Shown: one piece after another, positions 9,001 through 16,463 of the stretch
How the letters are laid out: the number at the start of each line of letters is the position of its first letter
How positions within the stretch are numbered: the first letter of the stretch is position 1
IMG/VR virus record: IMGVR_UViG_3300023178_000149
Span: 1 to 34,609 of that record
Reading direction: 5' to 3' (one strand)
From: a virus
Length of the DNA stretch: 34,609 bases
The notes under the pieces: generated by a model
Told to the model about the DNA's origin: nothing
Seen by the model: only the letters and a program-made list of their open reading frames with translations
Databases searched by the model: none
Position numbers and translations under genes: made by a program

Positions 9001-11854
9001 TAATAGATGCTTGTTGATTTCTGTTGAACACTTTAGCAGTTCTTGGTACTTCGTCTGGATCAATACCTTCAGCAACAGCACCGTAACTTCCGTATGAACA
9101 GTTACCGTTGGTTGCTCTAATTACGCCACCGTTAGTTGCTAGATATCCAACTTGGTTATAATATGTAAACACAGAAACAAGTTCTGCTCTACCGTTGTAG
9201 TCAATCCACGCACCGATACCATCACTTAGTACTTGTGTATAATCGTTTGCAACCATTGATCTGTTACCGCCGTTGTGCAGTCTTCCATCTACTTTCATAC
9301 CAATACACGATGTGCCAATTGTTGTTACACCTTGTATATAAGGAGAACGTGTCATAATCCATGTGCGTTCGTCTGCCGGTCCCCAACCTGGATCTAAAGA
9401 TGTATAGGCACCTGCTGTAGGTCTTTGGAAGAATTCAAAAACACCTGGAGGATTAAGAACTCCGCTTAGACCTGTTACTGTACATTGTCTTACACCTGTT
9501 GCATCTCTACAGTAGAACATGTCTTCTAGCTGGCTACCAATTACATCATTTGTATAGTGTCTCGCTGCAAGTTTTGTTTTGTAGTTTCCTGGATATAATA
9601 TATCATATCTCAAACCTTCTACAAGTTCAATCATATCTGCATTAACTTGTGAAGTTTTGTAATCATAGTATTGTTGTACAGTTTTAACTTCGCTTGTTAA
9701 GTTTACTGGATCGCCGCCAGCTGTTAAAGATACTTTAAATGTAATGTTATCAATAATATCTTGTACATAATATCTTTTGTTTGCTTCTAGTCCACCGATT
9801 GTATCAGTAAATTTAATAGGTAAACCAACTGTTAGGTTACCAGTTGCACCAATTAGCCAATTTTCTGCTCCGTTAGAACTACTTACATCTGCTCTGTAAA
9901 CAGTGTCTAAATATGCTCTTGCTTCTGCAATAATAAAAGGTCTGTTTACACGCAAAATATCTCTAGCGTATATAACTGCTGTGTCTGTAGAAGCTGCGTT
10001 ATCACCTTCTGTGTCTGCTACTGTACCTGTACCGTTAATATTAAAGTCAAGATAATCTGTGTAAGTATCTAACAAAACTTGTACATTATTGATAGTGTTT
10101 GCATCACTTGCAGGGAACGTTACATCTGCAGGAACTGTATTTCCTTCTGTTACTTCAAAAGGATTATTAGTTAATAAGTCTGACATTATAGTTCTTAGTC
10201 TAGCAATAACTGCCTTTCTGTATTCAACATCAACAGCAAGTTCTGGATCTGCAGGTTTTGCATTAATTGTAGTAGATCTTAATTCGTCTCCCATTACCGC
10301 AGTATTTTTTGGAATTGTAATCGGAAGTGTTTCGTCAAACTTACCTGTTGATACGAAAATTTTACATAAGTTACCATTAAAGTTTGTATCAGCGTATTCA
10401 CAAGCATATCTTACAGTTCTAAAAGGAAAATGTATAGAACCTCTTAGTGGATCTGAGTCATCATCTATACCGTTTAGTGAAACATATAGCTGACGTTCAC
10501 CTTTGGTGTATTCTTCGTAACCAATTGTTTCATTATCGTCAACCATAAGTATTTGTGTTGGTTCACCAATAGGAACATTTGTTACATCAAATGTTGATCC
10601 GTCACCTTGTAATCTACGAGATAAATTGTATGTCAACAAGTCACCTTTGTTGTTCATACCGATTGCATTTCCTGCTTCTATTAGGATATCCCAGTAGTCA
10701 AATCCGCTACCGTTATCTCCTGGAAAGTTATTATCAGTTGAATAGTGTTCTTGTGTACAGTAGTATGTGTTACCGAAGAAGTTGATAATATCTCCTCTTC
10801 CGTAAGTTTGTTCTTGGTCCCAAGGACCTTTCCAGTTTTGCGTAGGAACAACACGTTCCCAATCATTGTCATCAAGATAATCTAGTGTTGAACCATCGTT
10901 AAGCGTGTTTCTTACAGCTCTATATAATTCGCCGCCTCTACGAACAAGATCACCTGTTGAATATGTTGCTGTAGCTTCCCAGTCTCCTCTAAATGCATTT
11001 GAGTGTGACACTTTTAACCATATTGGATCAGAATCAACAAAATCAGGCTTTTGTCCTGTGTTTGATTGTAGTGCAAGATATAAGTTACCACCGCTTCTAA
11101 CTAAATCACCTTCTTGATAAGGATTATCTGCGTTCCAATTGCCTTCTGAATTTTGTCCAGGAAATTCTACATTAAAAAATCTTGTGTCTATTGGTGAAGT
11201 GCCTGAATGTCCAACTGTGCATCTCCAAATTGAGCTACCGTATTTTACTAAATCATTCTTTCTATAACGTGTACCGCCTGCATAATTTCCTACAAACTGT
11301 ACTCCATCTAAAAATACTTCCCACTTACCTGCAGAATCTTCGCCAAACTCATCCTCAATACCAATTAGATTTGATTGGCTTTGATGTCCTACTAAACACT
11401 TGTAAACTATACCGTTATATTTTACTAGTGCATTTGGACCGTAGTATGTATTTTGTGCCCATTCTCCAATAAACTTGTTTCCAATACCTAGCACACTCCA
11501 GTTTGTTATTTCGTCGCCAAACGCGGCAGATACGTGAGCGCCAACACAATAATAAAGTGTACCTTCGTATAATATTACATCACCAAGTCTATAAGCTATT
11601 CCTAGACCCCATTCGCCTACAAAAGTTGACTTACCGTCTGTCATTACTTTCCATTTTGGCTGAGGCACAGGTGGTTCCGAGCCTGGTAATATAAAGTCTA
11701 AGTCAACGTAAAAGTCTGAGTCAGCTGTATGTGTTACAATACAAACATATGACTTTGCACCGTGACGTACAACATCATCTCTTTTATAACTAACGAACGG
11801 TACCCAGTCGCCGGTCCAGTTGTACTTAAATCGTTCTAGATTAAACTCTGCCAT
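6092..11854 (-). CDS. giant appendage protein: CBM-like repeats, beta-helix, beta-propeller
   Basis: This 1920-residue protein has a modular architecture. Residues about 8-410 hold seven CBM-like repeats (W...Y..GDVV..G..Y.C..H); the fifth is shortened. A KGDLL fibre motif comes next, then LYVSLNGIDDDSD...PFRTVRYACEYAD and a GDELRST turn, typical of a pectate-lyase-like beta-helix. A module with WGPADE, SRSPYIQ, LHNGGNRSM, DGIGAW and GRAELVSVFTYY follows. Residues about 1230-1530 hold five S-x-DG/GG-x-x-W Asp-box-like motifs and one divergent copy, spaced like the blades of a sialidase/BNR-type propeller. No sialidase catalytic residues are evident. The C-terminus has the FYTSTDQDGNFRAGELF motif shared with the other fibres here. 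It is the unsplit paralogue of the two genes to its left. A host-glycan-binding or adhesin role is inferred, not shown. Confidence 0.9.
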   Translation of the reverse strand: MAEFNLERFKYNWTGDWVPFVSYKRDDVVRHGAKSYVCIVTHTADSDFYVDLDFILPGSEPPVPQPKWKVMTDGKSTFVGEWGLGIAYRLGDVILYEGTLYYCVGAHVSAAFGDEITNWSVLGIGNKFIGEWAQNTYYGPNALVKYNGIVYKCLVGHQSQSNLIGIEDEFGEDSAGKWEVFLDGVQFVGNYAGGTRYRKNDLVKYGSSIWRCTVGHSGTSPIDTRFFNVEFPGQNSEGNWNADNPYQEGDLVRSGGNLYLALQSNTGQKPDFVDSDPIWLKVSHSNAFRGDWEATATYSTGDLVRRGGELYRAVRNTLNDGSTLDYLDDNDWERVVPTQNWKGPWDQEQTYGRGDIINFFGNTYYCTQEHYSTDNNFPGDNGSGFDYWDILIEAGNAIGMNNKGDLLTYNLSRRLQGDGSTFDVTNVPIGEPTQILMVDDNETIGYEEYTKGERQLYVSLNGIDDDSDPLRGSIHFPFRTVRYACEYADTNFNGNLCKIFVSTGKFDETLPITIPKNTAVMGDELRSTTINAKPADPELAVDVEYRKAVIARLRTIMSDLLTNNPFEVTEGNTVPADVTFPASDANTINNVQVLLDTYTDYLDFNINGTGTVADTEGDNAASTDTAVIYARDILRVNRPFIIAEARAYLDTVYRADVSSSNGAENWLIGATGNLTVGLPIKFTDTIGGLEANKRYYVQDIIDNITFKVSLTAGGDPVNLTSEVKTVQQYYDYKTSQVNADMIELVEGLRYDILYPGNYKTKLAARHYTNDVIGSQLEDMFYCRDATGVRQCTVTGLSGVLNPPGVFEFFQRPTAGAYTSLDPGWGPADERTWIMTRSPYIQGVTTIGTSCIGMKVDGRLHNGGNRSMVANDYTQVLSDGIGAWIDYNGRAELVSVFTYYNQVGYLATNGGVIRATNGNCSYGSYGAVAEGIDPDEVPRTAKVFNRNQQASISSVFAGEVSDFILNLEYNNAGQEYTEATVAFTGAGAQANAVFEDFRDGGLFESRLLTPPDSGKAGGSGYTLEGNNAQTGDALTITLATADDGTAEEYVGQRLLITSGVGTGQYGYIQAYNPVTKIATIYKESDDTPGWDHVVAGSDIAALLITSTTYRIEPRMTVSHPGFTATQRFLPGNGNWIDVCFGGTTESYTDLAGEFGSGETLDVPPSVARFDVDKVGKTYDVQIRSGQEGAGYAVGDIIEISGASVGGVSPDNDITITVTEISNDSTNSIVAFTSTGVGTDGRFITVMQTSNEAAYSSNGGTNWNAVELPDIGEWTACAAGNNRFVAIRSGSARMAYSLDGINWTRGFMPQNRDWIDVIYAKGKFVAIASNSEEYAVSEDGINWTENVFPDITGVGDSTATQWKAITYGKNKFLVMSQADNVIATSPTGGTGTWTVYENALPTITDWQSVAYGNNRYVAISRQNSEAAYSFDGETWVSATMPKQDGSSHHNWLKLRYAQGVFFAVGDTGNRNVGLDPTDGPTTFCATSEDGILWTGRDIPQPRQNYRSCGFGSYNGVGRWILVSQNDIGDGAAEVYTGCRAKVRANINTGVFSEVKIWDPGSGYSDENPPVISIVDNLFSVEVLLQNRIGNGVLAQPSFVFRGFGYRTSSTIGTISGDGFSDEYPIGADIVVDNLEVYPGPGAQFLFATIFDLDTDQEDDLKIYTVQQITPLGADDNGKLKAGIKLTPAIENSDNLENGTTITVREKYSQCRISGHDFLDVGTGNFVTTNYPDVYSDGAYFVAAPENEVIEESGGRVFYTSTDQDGNFRAGELFSVQQATGIVTISAEFFDLDGLSELALGGVRLGGSGAVVREFSTDPNFTEDSNNVVPTQRAIATFLQNRLSQGGSALETGTIVAGVTRIGNKGTENQYIDTTTGIQIELPRRMVIDKGSEISGTMVKQMIILGEAGSDFSIDNDFSDGSF

Positions 11855-11865
11855 TTATAATCCCC

Positions 11866-12243
11866 TTAGTATCCTTCTGCTGATATATTTTCAGGATACT
11901 CATATCCTTCACTAATTCTTAAAATAAGTTGTCCATCTGTGTCAACATAATATAAAACTGATCTACCATCCCACTTAATTTGAGGATATCTCAAATTAGG
12001 GTATAGGAAATCATGATCTTCGTTGATGCCATCTAAAAAGTCAATACCTTCCTCAAAATCTGGAAAGTTTTCTGCTGCTGTACCCAAGTCGTTAATTGTA
12101 ACAGTTTGTTCTTCGCCACCTTGCAACTGGTCTGATCTAATCAAAAACAATTCGCCGTCATCATTTCTACGCATTCCGTAGAAGTAACGCTTAATAATTC
12201 CGTTTACAACATCTTGTGGACTATTACCTACATAATATGACAT
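11866..12243 (-). CDS. small structural protein, unrecognised
   Basis: This 125-residue protein starts MSYYVGNSPQDVV, 11 bases before the ATG of the giant adhesin gene, in an unbroken minus-strand operon. It is acidic, with a tyrosine-rich C-terminus (GYEYPENISAEGY). A stretch reading WDGRSVLYYVDTDGQLIL looks like a short beta meander. It has no signal peptide, membrane segment or catalytic motif. Position within the appendage operon suggests a small virion or fibre-attachment component. I cannot name the family. Confidence 0.8.
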   Translation of the reverse strand: MSYYVGNSPQDVVNGIIKRYFYGMRRNDDGELFLIRSDQLQGGEEQTVTINDLGTAAENFPDFEEGIDFLDGINEDHDFLYPNLRYPQIKWDGRSVLYYVDTDGQLILRISEGYEYPENISAEGY

Positions 12244-12253
12244 CTTATTTTCC

Positions 12254-12583
12254 TTATGTAATCTCTACGTAACTTAGTACAGCATCGATTGAATCGTTAA
12301 CACTTGCTTGTATAAGTAATTTATTTTCTGGTGCAACAATTAGTTTTTCACCTGTTGATACTACACGCAAACTTGTATTTGCTGGCAACAAAGTATCTTT
12401 CAGGTAGTAACCAGTTACACTTGTATCATCTTGAATTAAAACACTGCAATAAACAAAGGATGTAGTTAAGTTAGTTAAACTTAGTCCTATCACTGTTGCC
12501 CTGTTTGCTGGAGTTGTAGCAAGTATTTCAACTGGCTTTAACCCTATTTGTTTTATTACGTTATTTCTAAAAAATGTTGCCAT
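12254..12583 (-). CDS. small beta-rich structural protein, paralogue of the gene at 21147-21524
   Basis: This 109-residue protein begins MATFFRNNVIKQIG. It is almost all predicted beta-strand with no charged clusters. Its C-terminal third (LPANTSL..., GEKLIVAPENKLLIQ, AVLSYVEIT) aligns with the end of the 125-residue protein at 21147-21524 (LPAGETF..., SGDKIVIVGDSPTN, ATVSYLEV). The two are therefore distant paralogues flanking the pair of long fibre genes. It lies only four bases from the stop of the 1243-residue fibre gene. The likely role is a small fibre- or tail-associated virion protein. The molecular function is unknown. Confidence 0.8.
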   Translation of the reverse strand: MATFFRNNVIKQIGLKPVEILATTPANRATVIGLSLTNLTTSFVYCSVLIQDDTSVTGYYLKDTLLPANTSLRVVSTGEKLIVAPENKLLIQASVNDSIDAVLSYVEIT

Positions 12584-12587
12584 ATCG

Positions 12588-15500
12588 TTATCCTAGTATC
12601 AGTACTGTTTCTACAGCCAAGTATCCTGCGTCGATTGTTGTAATAGCACCTGTTTGTCCAGCAACTGAACTCCATTGAAGTCCATCATATGCTTCGACTC
12701 TTCCGTCTGCCGTGTTAAATCTTAACATACCTATTTCAGTAAATGCTGGATCTGGTCTGTTAAGGTTATCACCAACTGGTATTACAAAACCGTTTGTGCC
12801 ATCTATTTTAACATACCCTGTACCGTTGTTTCTAAATTCTGTTATACTATCAGTAACAGTGTTTGTTATTGTATTATTATCAAACGCAAAGTTTTCTAAT
12901 AAAACTGCACCCACGCCTTGTGCTCTAAGTTCTAAGTCTGTGTCTGTTGTAACAGTAGTTATCACATTTGTATCTATTTCAATGTCATCTACGGTTAGTC
13001 TAGGCACAGCCAGTCTAGTTGCATTTAAATCTGCAACTGTTGTGCCAGAAACATTAAATCTTATAATATTGTCGTTAGCACCTTGTGTAAGTTCTGCTGT
13101 AATTGATGTGTCGCCGTCTAAGTCAACAACACCGTTTAATTGTATCCAATCGCTTCCGTCATAACCTTCAAATCTATTAAGTTGACTATTGAATCTAACT
13201 ATACCCGGTGTTTCTGTTGGACGTTGTGACGTATCGCCTACAGGTAATTTTACAGCACCAGTTGTTGTAATTTTTACAAGTCCGCTTGATGCTGCTAAGT
13301 TAATATCTGTTGTGCTAGAAATTGTTACATCATCAATTGTAAGATTGTCAATGATTATGCTGCCTGTTCCACTGGCACGTAATTCTAAATCTGCGTTGGA
13401 TGCAGTTGTTGTAATATAGTTGTTTGTAATTCTTACATCATCTATGTCTATTTGATTTGCCCACAAGTTTTTCCAAATTCTTGAAGCATTTCCTAATGTG
13501 TAAGCAGTGTTTACAGCAGGAATAATGTCACTGTCTATACCTGCAATAAATTCAATTGCATCAGTATTTTCGTCACCAATTGTAATATCGCCGCCAATTG
13601 TTACATTACCTGTTACATCTAAGTTTCCTGTAATATTAACATTATCTAATAAATTAATTTCTTGGCTTGCTGCTGCAACATTAACTGTACCTGATAAACT
13701 TTCTAATGTGTTTCCGCTTAGTCTCAAGTTTCCTGTATCAACTTGATTACCGTCTATAAATGTAGTGTTTGCGCCGTCTGTAAATGTAATACCTTGGCCT
13801 GCTGCAACATTAAAATTAGAAGTTGTAAACGTTACTGTACCTGTCTCTTGGTTTACATAAAACAAGTCACCTACTCTAAAGTCGCCTTTGTGGTCTACAG
13901 AGTTATATCTTACTTTTGCACTATCTAATTCAATTACTTCGTTTGCTTGTATAACTGTTGTAGGGTCATTAGTTACATCTTTTCCGTTGCCAATATATGC
14001 AAGGTTTTGTCCAATAGCGTAAACAATTACACCCGGACCGTTACCCCAAATACCATAGTTACCATAAACACTAGCACTACCGATCATACGCACTTCGGCG
14101 CCAAAGTCTGTGTAGTCAGTAAGTGTAAATCGTGTTGCTGTTGCGCCGCCGCTAAATCTAATATCCTGTGCGTAAACTACTTCATCTTCAAAATCTGTTG
14201 ATGCATTAGTTCCGTTAAATCTTAACAACAATACTGTTTCAGGTGTTGCATATAAATTTACAGTAGGTGCAGTAAAGTTTGCTGTATATTCAGCTTCTCC
14301 TTTGATGACTCTAAAGTCATCTATATTACCTGCAAGTGCATCGTTGCCGTCATGCTTTGCACCTATAAACAAAGGTTTTGCAGAACCGTAGTCATTGCTA
14401 TCAGTATATGTACTACCTACTTGTGTACCGTCTACAAATAGTTTTGTATTTGTACCTTCTCTTGTAAGTGCAATATGATGCCATGTTGTTGCTGTTATTG
14501 CAGCAGCCCCTGTAATTCTGTTTGCACTATCTGTATAATAATAGATGCTTCCGTTATTTGTATATACTACTGGAGCAACGTCGGTGTCAACAGATGCTCT
14601 AAAATCAAATATGTTTTGATCTGTTGCAGGAATTGCATCTGCATATACCCATGCTTCTACAGTAAAATCTCCTGTACCGAACCCAAAATCATTTTGAGGT
14701 TGTACACTAGCATAATCTCCAGTGCCATCTAAACGTAAACTTGCAGTTCCGAATTTCTTTTCTGAAGTATCAAGTTGTGCATCACCGTTGGCTGCTATTT
14801 GTTTACCTAGTCTTTCTTCAGCTGTTTCAAAACCTGTAACTTTTCCTGAAACAAATATTTTACCGTCAGCATCAATGCTGTCAATTGTACTAGTTCCTAA
14901 TACAGTTACACCGTCATAATCATAATATGTAATTGTTTCGCCAGCAACAAATGCTCCAGTTACATCTGCAACACGTAATGCTGTTTTACCAACACTTGAC
15001 TTACCGCTTACACCGTCTAAGCAATACACACCTCTGTTAGCAAAGTATGTAAAACAGTTTAACCATTCGACTCTTACACCGTTTGTAAATGTTACTGCAT
15101 CAACACCTGGGGTAATAAACGTAACTGCGTGGAACAAAATGCTAACTTCGTTTGAGTTAGGAGTTGCAACAGAGCCATCAAAATAACCGCCCTTACCTGC
15201 GTCACCTGCATCAAATCCTCTCGGATCGTCTGCTGTTGTTACTGTTCCGCTTGTAATTACTGTTATGTTTCTTAGATAAGGTGAACGTGTAGTTACTTCA
15301 AAGCCAGGTGCATATTTAAATGCATACCCTGTATTGTTTCCGACATCAAAGTTAAATCCAGTGATAGTTACTTCTTCAATAGTTGTTTCACCGTTTAGTA
15401 AAAATGCATCTTGTGTAGATGTTCCTGCTGTAGGTTGAATAGTAACACTTCTTAAACTGTGTCCGTGTACAGTTACGCCTACTGGTATTGTAAGTGGAAA

Positions 15501-16319
15501 TATTTCTTCGTATACACCAGGAAACAAATAAACAGTGTCGCCTGCTGTAGCAAGTGTAAGTGCATGTTTAAGTGTAGCAACTGGATCTTGTGGATGTGTT
15601 CCTGTAAGTGTATCATCGCCGTTTTCTGCTACATAAATTGTGCTTCCTGGACGTAGTGCTAAATCAATTCCATCTACTGTAAGATCAGTTGTAGCAACAC
15701 TTGTTGCATTAAATTGATTTACATAAACAGCACTCCATTGTGCGCCGCCTGAGTCAGGGTCGCTACCTAAACTATAAGTATTATCTGCATCTGGTATAAT
15801 ATCACTTGTTACTTCTGCATTAAACTCAATATAATCTGTGTTTGCATCACCGATTGTAATTTCGCCATCAGCAGTAATACTACCAGTTGCATATATGTTA
15901 CCTTGTACAGATAAGTTAGAATGTATTTCTACTTTACCCGTTCCGTTTGGTCTAAATTCGATTGCTGCGTTTGAATTTTGTGTGCTGATTACATTGTTTT
16001 CTAATGTAATCTCATCAATATCTAATTTGTTTTGATAAACAACATTGTCACCGGTACCAATTGTTAGTGTACCGTTTGTTGTTGAAATTGTATCACCAGA
16101 GAATTGAACGCCGTTAAAGTCAGCGAAACTAGTAATTTCTACTGTTGGTGCTCTAACTATGCCGGTAACATCTAAGTCGTATTCAGGAGAGCTATTATTC
16201 ACACCTATACGGTTGTTATTGACATCTAGATAAAGTAAGTCTGTCTCAAAAGCGAGGTCTACTCCATCACGGAGCAAGTTTGCCTTTAAGAGCGGACCAG
16301 ATATTCGACCAACTGCCAT
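12588..16319 (-). CDS. long fibre protein with beta-helix and inserted LamG domain
   Basis: This 1243-residue protein begins MAVGRISGPLLKANL, with a good ribosome binding site (GAGGAG) upstream. Residues about 225-360 form a pectate-lyase-like beta-helix start (STIYVAENGDDTLTGTHPQDP, then VYLFPGVYEE). At about 515-705 lies a LamG/concanavalin-like jelly roll (FGTASLRLDGTGDY, GDFTVEAWVYAD, WHHIALTREG, NIDDFRVIKG). A repeated module follows: NLRLSGNTL, TGNLDVTGNV, YTLGNASRIWKNLW, NYITTTASNADLELR. The C-terminus carries GMLRFNT...VEAYDG..W and ends LILG. Most of the protein aligns with the 1379-residue neighbour (16464-20603), which lacks the LamG domain, so the lectin-like fold was gained or lost as a unit. 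The likely role is a tail or whisker fibre with a carbohydrate-binding module. Confidence 0.9.
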   Translation of the reverse strand: MAVGRISGPLLKANLLRDGVDLAFETDLLYLDVNNNRIGVNNSSPEYDLDVTGIVRAPTVEITSFADFNGVQFSGDTISTTNGTLTIGTGDNVVYQNKLDIDEITLENNVISTQNSNAAIEFRPNGTGKVEIHSNLSVQGNIYATGSITADGEITIGDANTDYIEFNAEVTSDIIPDADNTYSLGSDPDSGGAQWSAVYVNQFNATSVATTDLTVDGIDLALRPGSTIYVAENGDDTLTGTHPQDPVATLKHALTLATAGDTVYLFPGVYEEIFPLTIPVGVTVHGHSLRSVTIQPTAGTSTQDAFLLNGETTIEEVTITGFNFDVGNNTGYAFKYAPGFEVTTRSPYLRNITVITSGTVTTADDPRGFDAGDAGKGGYFDGSVATPNSNEVSILFHAVTFITPGVDAVTFTNGVRVEWLNCFTYFANRGVYCLDGVSGKSSVGKTALRVADVTGAFVAGETITYYDYDGVTVLGTSTIDSIDADGKIFVSGKVTGFETAEERLGKQIAANGDAQLDTSEKKFGTASLRLDGTGDYASVQPQNDFGFGTGDFTVEAWVYADAIPATDQNIFDFRASVDTDVAPVVYTNNGSIYYYTDSANRITGAAAITATTWHHIALTREGTNTKLFVDGTQVGSTYTDSNDYGSAKPLFIGAKHDGNDALAGNIDDFRVIKGEAEYTANFTAPTVNLYATPETVLLLRFNGTNASTDFEDEVVYAQDIRFSGGATATRFTLTDYTDFGAEVRMIGSASVYGNYGIWGNGPGVIVYAIGQNLAYIGNGKDVTNDPTTVIQANEVIELDSAKVRYNSVDHKGDFRVGDLFYVNQETGTVTFTTSNFNVAAGQGITFTDGANTTFIDGNQVDTGNLRLSGNTLESLSGTVNVAAASQEINLLDNVNITGNLDVTGNVTIGGDITIGDENTDAIEFIAGIDSDIIPAVNTAYTLGNASRIWKNLWANQIDIDDVRITNNYITTTASNADLELRASGTGSIIIDNLTIDDVTISSTTDINLAASSGLVKITTTGAVKLPVGDTSQRPTETPGIVRFNSQLNRFEGYDGSDWIQLNGVVDLDGDTSITAELTQGANDNIIRFNVSGTTVADLNATRLAVPRLTVDDIEIDTNVITTVTTDTDLELRAQGVGAVLLENFAFDNNTITNTVTDSITEFRNNGTGYVKIDGTNGFVIPVGDNLNRPDPAFTEIGMLRFNTADGRVEAYDGLQWSSVAGQTGAITTIDAGYLAVETVLILG

Positions 16320-16433
16320 CTCTTCTCCTCAATACGGGGATCCTGTCCCTCTAGCCTAGTTTTCATCCCTCGGGCTCTTTGCCGGCTAACCACAGTTTCG
16401 ACCTGCAAATATTGGTCTTACTTGCATTAATAA
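16320..16433 (-). promoter_or_regulatory. long structured 5' leader of the LamG fibre gene
   Basis: This stretch of about 114 bases lies between a late promoter and the fibre ATG, with no ORF that has a convincing ribosome binding site. In the RNA sense it has two interleaved complementary pairs: TGCAA/TTGCA (16422-16426 with 16404-16408) and GACC/GGTC (16414-16417 with 16400-16403). These would compete or interlock. A wider pairing of TAGCC with GGCTA lies nearer the gene. It ends in a GAGGAG ribosome binding site. I do not recognise it as a known riboswitch class. Confidence 0.4.
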
Positions 16434-16441
16434 TATTTATC
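16434..16441 (-). promoter_or_regulatory. T4-type late promoter (GATAAATA)
   Basis: Minus-strand GATAAATA lies in the 144-base gap between the two long fibre genes, about 115 bases before the start at 16319. It would give this fibre its own late transcript with a leader of about 108 bases. Confidence 0.65.
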
Positions 16442-16463
16442 TAATTTAAAGAAAAGGAGTGTG

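Noticed and set aside
12712-13164. 150-codon plus-strand ORF
   Set aside because: It lies antisense to the long fibre gene and is rich in Ser/Val/Pro, as expected from the complement of fibre codons. It has no ribosome binding site and no recognisable domain.
13743-15656. Cysteine-rich plus-strand ORFs (for example 14475-14732 and 15459-15656)
   Set aside because: The Cys/Tyr richness comes from reading Thr/Val codons of the fibre on the opposite strand. No secretion signal or ribosome binding site was seen.
16333-16360. GGATCC-containing hairpin resembling the one at 23000-23013
   Set aside because: The two are in opposite orientation relative to their genes and share only about ten bases around a palindrome, so chance similarity is likely.
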